Positions 41,801 through 54,403 of a stretch of 64,000 nt of DNA are shown here, in pieces. The stretch comes from Megalonaias nervosa (lineage: Eukaryota; Mollusca; Bivalvia; Unionida; Unionidae): positions 81,133-145,132 of the forward strand of contig JAECUM010009832.1 of assembly GCA_016617855.1 (NCBI GenBank), written 5' to 3'. The translations under genes were made by a program, and so were the position numbers. Positions within the stretch are counted from its first letter, which is position 1; the number at the start of each line of letters is the position of its first letter. The notes below the pieces were generated by a model. The model was not told the DNA's origin. It searched no databases and saw only the letters and a program-made list of their open reading frames with translations.

Positions 41801-44800
41801 ACCATAAGATCTATGGGTCTCTTTATTACCTTATGAACAAGCCACCCATAATGCTTGGTCAAGATTTTTACCCACAAATATGATTTATTCAACAAAGTCC
41901 CATTTTTCTTTGAGTCACAATGATCCTGACTTTTAGACCCAAAAATCAGTGGGCTTAGCTCTAAGTACAAGTCAACTATAACGTTTGGTCCAGGAACTAG
42001 CCTTAGAACAAATGTTCATCTGCAAAACCCCATTTGTGTAGAGTTATAAATGATTTTGACCCTAGAATCAACAGGCCTCTTGCTTACCTTAAGTTCATGA
42101 CCTCCAGAAACTTTAGTCAATGTTATTATGTAATGTAAAAACAATTATTCTTCTTTAAGTCAGTGACCTTGACCTTTGACCCCCAAAATCAACAGGCTTC
42201 TTTCTTACCCAATCTGTAAACCATCCACAAACTCTGGTCAAGGTAAATGGTTCAAGAACTAAATTTCTTTTTGCAGAAACATTTTTTCATTTACCAACCA
42301 TAGTGACCTTTGAACTTTTGAGTCCAAAATCATCAAAACCATTAGGCTTCTGTCTTACTCAAAGTGCTAGCTATCCACACAGTTTAGTTCAGGTTTCTGA
42401 TATTGAACTCTAGTTAAACTGCAGAAATAAATTTCTTCTTTCAAACACAGTGATCTTGATCTTTTGACCCAAATAGTGAGAAGCATCTTCCTTACATCAA
42501 ATGGAAACCATCCACAGGTCTCCATTGTTGAGCTCATGTTATTTTTCAGAAATCGCTTTCTTCTTTCTGTCACATAAGTTTCATCCTTATCCAAAATGCA
42601 AGCTATTTACAAAGTTTGTTGATGGCAGATGGTGGAAAACTTGAGTTATTGTGTGGAAATGGGAACAGATGTACGGATGCACAGATTTCATAACATCGTA
42701 TGCTCCATGATAATGTAAAACCACATATCAACTGAGAATTTACAATAACAGTTAGGTAAAGATTATACCATATTTATTTCTATATATCTAATTTGCTATG
42801 GTGTACACTACCTGTCTGTGACATTAAAGTACTCTTGTTGCATACGTATTTTACTATGATGCCAGTTTGTAACATTAAAACAAAACTCTTATACAAATCT
42901 TCACACTAAATACTTGATGGAAAAGTGACAGCCAGTTTTGCGATCTGCATGTGCACACAGACAAAAACACAGACATAAAGAAAAACATGTACCTGTGCCA
43001 TATGTTCTGTAATTGACTTTGACCTTGACTTGACAGTACTTGCCCCTTCCTCCTCCTCTTCTTCATACTGACTTGGGGGAGGGGCAGCTACTGCCTGTGG
43101 GGTGGGGACAGGTGTAGGTACAGGGGACTCACTGTCAGATTTTGATAGCTTCACCTGAAATAGATACTTCTGTGATACTCCAGACTGTCATAGATATAAA
43201 GACAAGTCTTACATAGAAGGTACTAAATTCATGTTGATAAAACATGTCTTACAAAGAAGGCACAAAATCTGGTTGATAAGACATTTCTTACACAAAAGGT
43301 ACAACAGTTGTACTGGTAAGACATGTCTTACATAGAAGGTACAAAATATGGTTGATATGACATGTCTTACATAGATGGAACTAAATCTAGTCAGTAAGAC
43401 AAGTCTTACATAGAAGGCACTAAAGTTGTATTGGTAAGAAATGACTCACAAAGAAGGTACAATATTTGTTTTGGCAAGACATGTCTTGCAAAGAAGTTAT
43501 TAAATTTTCATTGGTAATCCATGGCATAAATAGAAGGTATTAAATTTGCATCTGTATGGTATATCTTACAGAGAAGGAGCTCGATTTGTGTTGGTAAAAC
43601 ATCTCTTACATAAAAGGTACTAAATTTGTATTGGTAAGACATGTTTTATACAGATGGTACTAAATTTGTGTTGGTAAGACATATCTTACATGTACGAAAC
43701 TAAATTCTTGTTGGTATGATACTGAATTCATAAAAGAAACTGAATAGGATTTTTATGCCTCGAGATATAGTTTATTACTAAGTTTCATAAATTTCATGTC
43801 TAGTTAATGATAATTGTTTGTAAACGGTCAATAGGTCAATAAATGTATTGAAAAACTGATATTTTTACACAATTAAGGATACCATCAATCAAAAATGTGA
43901 GAATATTTATAGGCTGGTGTGCATTTCTTTAGAACAACATGGAAAAAGTACCCTGTCACTAAATAATTGCCAATAAAAAAATAGTGGAATGAATATACCT
44001 AACAATTCATCAAATTTTCACAGGATGAAGTACATAGGTTCCTTTTAGAAAAATACATAAGGAAAATCTTTCATTGGTGAGTAAATTTCTTAAGGATGGC
44101 ACAGTTATTGAGATCACATCATTTTTTCCACAAGGCCAAGTTATGGCAGGTCATAAACCACTAAAAATTTCTAAACATCTCATATACCTACAGCTGATTT
44201 TACTGTTTTAATTTCCATGACTGTTATTGCAATGATTTAAACCATAAAATAAATTTCATACTTTCATTTTAGACAAGAAGTTGCAGCCATGTCATTTTAC
44301 ATCCAATCTCTGCCAGAGTTCCTAACACTACTATACACTTCGACAAAAAACAATGTCATATGGATGATGTCACAACGAACACATCATTTTTAGCTGAGCA
44401 TTAGGATTGATTTAACAAAAGTAGACTAACCTTAATGGAGACAGATTCTATTAGTTATATGACACTTATTCTTGAACATGCTAAACTGTGACACTGCAAG
44501 GAGCTATGTCACAGCATGAAATATAAATTTATCATGTGATATTATGGTGATAATAGATAATGATAAGGTTTATGGCTAAATAAGAACTTGGTCTGAAGAT
44601 TATCCAAACACTAAATGGGTGTTCTGCCAGCATATAACTCCAGAGCTCTTATGTTTTAACTTCACAGGCAAATATATTTTTATGTATAATTAATTCAATT
44701 TATAATGTAATCATATGTAAAGAAATATCAGATATTATGAAGCACACTGCAAAGTCCCTTCCAGTGTTTCATATAATAGTTTTTCCTCATTATAACCAGT

Positions 44801-45455
44801 TCTGATATAACAATTTGTTAAACTGAGTCCCTTGAGATTTGTTATATCTAAAGTTTGATTTATAGAACACCCTGCAATAACTTTGTTATAACATGAATTT
44901 AGACAGAACAAAGTCATAGCTTGGCTCCTGAAATTTTGAAAAATTTCACCAATTTTTTCCAGAACTACAAAATTTACACGCTGAAAAAACAAGTTGCATT
45001 TCATAATTTGGCAAGATGTGTTGTATTATTAAAAAAATAAAATCTTACCATTAGATGTAAGAAGTTTCTATTTGTGGATTTTCATTCAATTTGTGTCGAT
45101 AGTCAATCACTGTACTTTGAGGTCACTGGACTTTGATACAATGAGGTCAGACAGCAAGTTCATGTATCAATAGTTTAACTATTCATGTTACACATGTCAC
45201 ATTATACATATCAATGCATGGTTCTCTAGTTAAAATCAAATTGTAAATACGTAATCACTGTTTTAATTATTTCTCATTTAATATGTACTGATTTAAGATG
45301 GTAACTGTACCACTGAAGCACAAGCTTTGTGACCACTCCTATACCATCTCCACTCCCTATTTGTACAACCTAGTGGATACATATGCATCATTATCTTCAG
45401 TTAACTGATGCATTGCACTAATGCATAATATGTTACACACCACAATGGCATTTTG

Positions 45456-45512
<57 letters not shown>

Positions 45513-48500
45513 ATATATAAGACAAAAGGGGCAGCAAGTGTTTTATGTCCATGTAAGCCAGAAGTGTCTTGTATGATAAAAGGAATTTAACTGAAATTTT
45601 CAATAATGTACTTTCAAAGAAGACATCTTTGTATCCTTTCAATGTACTATACTTACCCTTACCACCTCCACTTCAAATATAAGGGTTGAGTTTGGAGGGA
45701 TCTTACTTCCTGTTCCCTGGGCCCCATAGCCAAGATTAGGAGGTAACACAAGAAGCCGTTTTGAGCCTTTCTTCATTCCCAGCATTCCTTGATCCCAGCC
45801 CTGAACGACAGGAAACAATTTAGATGACAAACATATCTGATTCTGTCTCCCTAAATTTTGTTAATATTATCATTGCATGCTTACAGGTATTTTGACCAAA
45901 TCTTCATTCCATTATTATCATTGCATGCTTACAGGTATTTTGACCAAATCTTCATTCCATTGCTTTGTATTCACACTGACCAAATCTGCATTCTGTTGCT
46001 TTGTATTCACACTTACCAAATCTGCATTCTGTTGCTTTGTATTCACACTTACCAAATCTGCTTTCTGTCTGCATTGTATTCACACTTACCAAATCTGCAT
46101 TCTGTTTGCATTGCATTCACACTGACTAAATCTTCATTCTGTTGCTTTGTATTCATACTGACCAAATCTGCATTATGTTTGCATTGCATTCACACTGACT
46201 AAATCTGCATTCAGTTTGCATTGTATTCACACTGACTAAATTTGCATTCTGTCTGCATTCACACTAAATCTATATTCTGCTTGGATTGTATTCACTGACC
46301 AATTCTGCATTCTGTTTGCACTGTATTCACACTGACCAAATCTGCATTGTTTGCTCTGTATTCACACTGACTAAAACTGCATTTTGTTGCACTGTATTCA
46401 CATATCTTTCATTTCAATATTTCTTGTTAATGATGTTAGAAATACATTCAGATTTTGCATTAATCTTCTTCAAATGTTCCTTCTGTGTTTTGGTCATTTG
46501 GAACAAAATGAAAATGCAGTCAGGTTTTTCAGCCTTGAGAATGTTCCTGTAAATGTTAATTTAAAGGGAGAGAACTATAGCTTTTTCATATCTTGTCTTA
46601 TTAAAAGTGTCATTTATTGAAATAACAAATGCATACATTGTATAAAAAAGCACTGAGTTTACATTAAATTAAAATATCACCGTAATTGCAATAAGCATAA
46701 AATATGTATTCCTCAGCAATAACAATGTCCGTGTTTGTACAAGTTGAAAGACTGTGTATTAGAGTAAAGACCGTGTCCCTGGATTATCATGCAAAATGGA
46801 ATTTCAACTGTGGAAGCTAGCAGTAGTTTGAAAATCAACGTTCAAATTTACTCAGGAAATGTAATTTGTTTTCTTCCATGTTTGTTTATCATTCATCATT
46901 CAGTGTTCTGCATTTGCACTCTCACTTTTCTTCAAAATGTATTCATCATTTCATTTGTCTTCATTCTGCATTTCAATTCATTTGCATTCATTTTGAATTT
47001 CAATTGTTTTCATTATAAAAATTTTGATTCATCAAATACTTAAACATTAAGGCTGTTTATCAGTGACTTGTTTTGGGATGAACACTGAAGTGCCAAGAAC
47101 ATATTTTCGGATGTTTAAATTGGAAATCACCATGATGCCTAGTATTAACTTTGGAACAATAAACATGGCAGATCACATTCAGTGGGTTCCACTATTTTTC
47201 TACTTCTTCATTCCTGCTTCATAGGTGGTGTGAGTTTTCAATCTGAGATCAAAGTTCATTAACAATTCTTCTTCTTGTATCTAATATGAAAAACTAGTAG
47301 AGTTCTATGACAAAAATTTGAATTAAATTGGCGAAGGTAAACATTCAATTATAGGCATACCTTCACACAATATGTCATGGTAGTACTGTACATAAAAATT
47401 GGACACAATAACATTAGCAGGAGAAAAAAATAGCCGTCGGAAGAATGGCAGATTGCTTTGACTGACCATGGCTATTAAAAATGTAAAATTAACATAATTT
47501 TGCAATTTTACATTCAGTGAATTTGATCTCTGGTCCACTCAATGCAGATTCGGTATGGAGCAGCCCCTCCTAAAGTGTAATGCAACTATGAAATTGGGTA
47601 CAGAAAAAATTGCATGCATCATGTGAAAATTAAAATGATAATATTAATTCTAGTGACCATGACTTTTTATCTCTGGGCTCAAGCATCAAGATAGAATGGC
47701 ATCTACCTAATTGTTGACTACCTATGAAGTCTGATCAAAAATGGCTTCAGGAAAAATTTTGATTTATCAACTGGAAACTGAAAAAGTTACATCAGCTCCA
47801 GTGACCTTAACCTATGTTCCTCTGAATCAATAGACAGCTGTCCAAGTGTAACTTTACCTATTAAGTTTGATGAAATTAGGCCAAGGAAACTCAACATATC
47901 ATGCAAGGAAAATCATTATTCTCAGTTCAGTGACCTTGACCTTTGACCAAGCAGCATCAAAATCAATAAGTTTCTGACTCTTCTGCCCATGGGTAAGCCA
48001 AATATGATGTTTGTGAAGAAAAAACAAACAAGAAGACCACAGGAAACTAAAGTTATGCTGTTAAAACAATCTTAACTATGGATGGATGAACTGACAGTTG
48101 GATCGACATATCATTATCTTCTCTTGCACCCTTGATTGAGAGAGCAAAAGAAGCAATCACTTACAATATTTGGACACGAATATATACATATTAAGGTGTC
48201 TCTCTTAACAAAACAAAGAGATCCATATTTTGCTTGGCTTCACTCACCTTTATAACCTTTCCTTGTCCAATTTTAAATCTGAAGAGTTTATCAGCTGAAA
48301 TATTGCTGTCAAAGACCTGCAAATTAGGAAAAAAATGTCTCCACATATTAGTCCTTAATATCCTGGCTTTTGATTACAGTGATTTACAAGAAGAACAACA
48401 AAAATTATTTCTGAATTATTCTAATTAAAAAAAAATCTGAATATTGGGAAAGCAGATTTCTTGACAAAGAAATTTTGCCTTTGATGAGATGAACCAAATT

Positions 48501-51500
48501 TCACATGCTAATAAATATTTTTAGTTGCAAGGATTAGCAATAAATGAAAACTGAAGTTTGTGAATCAACATTTATACAACGTTAAAAATTTTATTCTCTT
48601 GATTGCCTGAATAAATATGTATCCTTAATCAAAGGAGGTGGGTGTTTTCTGCATTAGAATCAGAGAATTAAGTTAGAAACGGTACTATAGAACAAAAAAT
48701 TATAAAAAATAAGGCCTTTAAAACTCCATGTTGCTGACACAGAAGTTCAGAATTTCATGACCAATATCACTGCAATGAAGACCAAACAGACATGGATTAC
48801 AATGACTCAAGCAACCATGAAAACCTTTTTTGACAAATGCAACTCAAGTTCTACTCGGACCCTAAAAACTTGAATGGAATGAAAGAATTCCATTGAAGAT
48901 ACATTCCTTCCCATAAATTACCTTGTCTAAATTCTGCCTAGCCTTTATTTGCATGTAATCAAAATTATGTCTGACCTCCTATACAATCTACATATATTAC
49001 TGTACATACTCACGTTTAAGTCATATTTCATGTATGTATTTGGAGAGATCTGGGTGCTGTATATACTCACTTATCAGTTGGGTCCAAATGCAAACAACAT
49101 AGACCCTGATCTACTATTGCATAATGTGCTGGAAAATCAGGATCCAAGTTGTTTATTCCATTGATTGCTCCTAAGAAATTTCATAGACCCCGATCTGCAA
49201 GTGCATTTTGTAACTGCATATCTGGGTCTATGCAGTTTGCAAATTGCTGTTTGAATATTTGGTTTATGTTTATTCCTCAGAGCTATAATAATCATTACTA
49301 AATCTAATGATTTCCCTCAAAGTTTGGTCCAAATCAAACTTGTCAGATTATCAAACATTATCTAGATTACTGCTCTCAAACCTCTCAAATATGCAGCAGT
49401 TCTGATAATATTATCTCGAACTGCTCCTGTTTGGCATGGGTCCTTATCCTATAGGCCTGCTAGCTAACTGCATCTTACTCCCTTTTTTGAGAAACCAATT
49501 TTTGGAGTAAAATATGTTTCTTCGATGATACTTACTGATCATAACTCTTTTGGAGTATGAACATTACCTCACAAATCCATAATTCCCAAGTTAAATTGCA
49601 GCCATATAAAAAGACAGAAGTTGTCTACCCACATAGGTGGTAGTAAGACAAGAGTGATTCCCACTGGATAGATGACCAGCACCAAATTCCACCCATACTT
49701 CAATTACTACTGGAGCAGACGGTATGCTGTGTAAGTAGGATATAGCAACGATGAGGTTTTGGTAGGGTGTATTCATATAGAGAGTAGATAACCAGTCAAT
49801 AGATCAGGTTGACCATCAAGGCATGCTTTTTTCTGATCCTATCTGCTGTAGGTGGGACAACTAGGAGGCAGATCTTATACAAGAGATGAACAAGCAATAA
49901 TCTAGACAGCTGTCAAAATGGTGCCTTGTTCAACTATGTCTGAACCCATCAGATTCCCATGTCCAAACCCATCAGATTCCCATGTCCAAACCCATCAGAT
50001 TCACTTTTGAGCACAGGTCTTTTTCATATCAGATCAAAGTTCACCAGATCAATGGAAAGATCTTTGCCTTGTCCTATATCCTTCATTCTGTGGTGTCTGA
50101 GATTGTGCAACAGTAACCTTTTATCAAGATGGGTGCTAACTTCTTTATCTTGAATAGTCATAGGCAAAAGTTAGTTATCTGCAGTAATGATTTCCTTTAA
50201 GTTCCCATGACCTGATTTATTAAGCTATTTGTCCATGATTTTTCCCACTTGAGGGTAGCAATCAGGACAAGATGTCACTCTTATTCCCTTGCTTTTTTGT
50301 AAGGATATTTGGGATCAAAGATGTTGGAGAGTAAGAACAGGTGCCTATACCATTCCAATCCATGGAAAGGTCGAATGCTCATTGTAGTGAGAAAGGTTGG
50401 GAGTTTGCATTCCACACTGTTGCAGATAGATCTACCAATGGTCAATCTCAGCTGGTATAGATCAGACTGAATACTGAGGGGTGAAGTGACAATTTGGTTT
50501 GGATTTGGGATGAGTCCACTAATGCATTTATCTTGTCCAGAATTTGACTGACTTAAATGTGGATTTGTCATTGATGACACCACCTCAGAAAACCCCAAAC
50601 CAGGAAGCAGAGATCTGGAGATCGGGTCCTCTGTTGCTTTCTAGGATACTAATATGAACAGTTGGTCACAATCCACTGGCTTTTTCAGAAATGATGGCAG
50701 GAGGTGGGCATCTCAGTGTGCCATGCTGTCATCTGCACAAAAAATTATTTGTGAAGGATAGACCTGCAAGGGAACACCCACCATAAGCCAAGTGGAGTTC
50801 TCCCAATTACTAAGAGGTAACCTTGTATAATCAGATAATAGTGTTTGCTCCTGTGGGCAACACTTTAGTCATCACTGGGTCAACATGACCACTTGCAATG
50901 GTCTCATAAACTGGTGACCCAGGATGACAAGATCCCCTGTCAATCTTGGGCCATGATGCAATGCTTGAGAGGACTGAAAATGCTGCTGAGATGATTTCAA
51001 GGTATGTTCTTGAAGGAAAGCAACACTGTTCACATGTTTTGAACCATATATCAAATGGGTGTAAAAACCTTCAGGTGGTACTAGAATGGATTTGTCCTTG
51101 TTGGCAAGGAATCTGAGCAGAAGCAGAAGTTAGACAAGAGCACATCTTAATTTGGAAAATAATGAACCTAGTGCTTTTGTATAATGCTGACCAGGTAAAT
51201 GGAAATCACTGATGCATAGGTGGCTGTGAAAAACAGCACAGTTCTCTCTATAACACACTTTAAGACCCCAGGACTGATGTCCAAACCCATTTGGACATTT
51301 TCTACTCTGAACCATGGTGCCTGAATAAATAGGTTAAGAGCTGGATCTATAACCAGCCAAAGAATGCCACTGATCTCTGGCATCAAGAACCATCAGGAGT
51401 AACCTGATGGAACAGATGCCAGATGTCCACTTAGTACCAGTCTCTTGGGACATCCATAATGAATGAAGGTTAACCTAGAATGGAGAGGAGGCACTGCAAA

Positions 51501-54343
51501 ATACTGTATATCACCCAAGGAACAGCAATATGGTTTTTCCCTTTATGTTGAAAACACTGAATTCTTCCAAATGGGATTTTAGAAGGAAAGTGTAGACACG
51601 ACCTTAAGTCTGACTGAATCAACAGAATGGGAAGGAATGTCCCCCTCTCATCCTGTTCCTTATCTCTTCCAAGAAAACAATGAAAATGGGAGAACTCTGG
51701 ATTTATTGGTCTAAGAAGTTTGTCTCTTAGGTACCCTATTCCAATCCATGAAGGTTACATAACTGCTCAGATAATGAACATAGAGAGAAATGCAGAAAGA
51801 ACAATGGATGCAGATACATCATTAGGTTGTAGTTGTTGCTGTAGGGTTTAATGCCATTTTTCAGAACAAAATAGGCTATACATGGCAGCCAGCATAAATG
51901 GTGGAGGAAGAATCCTGGAAAACCCTGGAAAGAACCACCGACCCACAAGAAGCTACTGGCAAATCCGAGACTCGAACCCACACAGAGGTGAGATGGCAGT
52001 GATCCATAATGGTGAGCGCTTTATACCACTTGGCCACTCGGGGCCCCGCATCATTTAGGTGAGTGCTGAGCTGCAGTTATTGTGCAAAGTCTAATGAATC
52101 TCTAACTCAAGCACACTCCGATTTGCCCTGACATTCCTAGATCTAGAAGATGACTGAGCTTCTGAGCATATTCTAGTTTGGCAACAGGCATCCGGGACTG
52201 TGATGTAGCTGAAGCTGGTGCCAAACTGGTAAGTCATTACAGGCCATGAATCAATATGACATTGGCCTGTGATGGAAAATACCTAGATGGATCCACAAAA
52301 GTCATGGACCCCAAATAGGTTATAGACAGCATTGGTTTCTTAATGGTACCAGGGTGCTGTGGAAAAATCTGGCCAAGGGTGTATCTTGGAACCAGGGTTT
52401 GTCAGGGCAGTTGAATACTATGACACTATACTGGCCATGGGTCTGACATGGTACCATGGCACAATGGCATTATATTATCCATAGACTGACATGGGTCTTC
52501 TACTGGATGGAGACCATGCAATCTGCAATGCTAAAGCTAGTGTTATAGCACAGGGTAAAGATATATTATATTGTATCATCATAATCCATTATCTAAGGCA
52601 TAATAAAAAGCCATTTGGAATCTGTGCTGACCATACATGATCTACATTCAACATGGAAAGTTTGGTCCTGATGGAAGAAAGCCAGCATTTCCTTTGTTTG
52701 GTGCCAAGGACATAATTAATACATATCACTTACTGTATTATTCATGTTCCAAACATCAGGGACTAAAATGTCACTGTAGCCAGTACAGAAAATAGGTCAT
52801 GATGGGTTGTACTAGAGCCAATCAACACTGGTAAGTGAAAACACTGGATTGAGATGAATCCATAAGGTACCAGACTAATTAGGATCCATAACAGGAATAG
52901 ACTGTTCTTTTTATTATAAACTGCCCTGGCTCATTAATAGCAACTTTAATACATTCACACTAAACTGGCCATAGTGTGACAAGCATACCTGTATGGCTTT
53001 AACAGAAACTGGGTACAATGGCACTCAAGTGACCATAGAGCAATGGGACTGTTGTTGCAATGAACTGGGTATCTCTTTACTGTGAGTGACAGTGTTACAA
53101 TGCTGGTACAGAATACATGATATCAGATCACTGGAAGCAGTCTCCCTCAGACATATCTGTAGGTTAGATTCAATTCAGCATTGACTGTGTGTAATCTATA
53201 TCTGATGGCAGAATAAAACAGAATAAATATATACTGACAGAATATAACATCACTTCCTTCCTTTTCATGCCAGGTTCATGATAGTGGAACAGGTAAGGAC
53301 ATATAGACCCCCTTAACCAGTTCCTATCTGTATCAGGTGAGGCTGTGTCTGACTGGAGGTGACTACTGTCAATCTACTTTGAATATCATCAGAAGTATAG
53401 ATGGGGATGTCATACTTATTTGGAATTAGCCCTAACAGTACTGAAATATCTGTTCTGGCTGAGGATCGTGACACCAGGATGGGTTAGGGGATGTTGGATC
53501 CCCATAACCAGTTCTTACCTGCATGAGATGAGATCATGCCTGACTCGTTTCACTCCACCTCATATGTGTAGTAAATAAGAGAAATCGGTGGCAATGCTAC
53601 TAATGGTATCATCCTGTCTTTTATTGGTGTCTGCCTTCCTTTTAATCGTGTGTTGTGCCTGGCCATGACTGTAGCCCCATGATTCTACATCCAATGTCTG
53701 CATGCTACATGCATGTCCTGAATGAGGCTCCACACATTCCAGATATGTATCATAATTATTATTAGTCATTTAAAGCACTTAATCCTGTCCATTGTGTTGA
53801 CACCAATGATTACAGAGCAAATCAACACCCTCTACAGTGGAACTCATCCAAGCACTGTGTAACTTTCCACTAAGTGGGAGTACAAATGCTAAAGAACAAA
53901 TACCAAAAAAATTACATGCACAATTAATCTGGTCTGTAATATTGGATGGTGAGAGACAGAAATCACATAGTAGGTCCAGTACACATTATTTGAATGAAAT
54001 AGTGATCAGAAAATGGTGAAATCATTCATGTGTTGTATAAACTTACGGTGATGTGGACACCAACGAACAAATATTAGAAATTAATTGCATGACCATCCTG
54101 GTCTGTGCTTAAAAAGTCAATAACCAAAAAGTGTTGTTGCTTTTGTTGTGGGGTTTAATGCCATTTTTCAGCAAAATAGGATATACATTGCAACCAGAGT
54201 AATTGGTTAAGTTAAAACCCAGGAAAACGATGGGAAGAACCACCGATCAATGGGAAGCTGTTGGCAAGCTTTCTCATGTACCTACATAAGCCCAGCCAGA
54301 GACTTGAACCCATGCAGACAGAGGTTAGATGACAGTGACCAAT

Positions 54344-54403
<60 letters not shown>

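Noticed and set aside
45858..46202. 114-codon frame rich in Ile/Cys/His
   Set aside because: Produced by the 36-bp array in the intron upstream of exon E4.
51960..52047. Possible tRNA-Leu/Ser gene on the minus strand
   Set aside because: Promoter boxes fit, but the sequence continues into a SINE body with a second copy at 54131; no 3' acceptor half.
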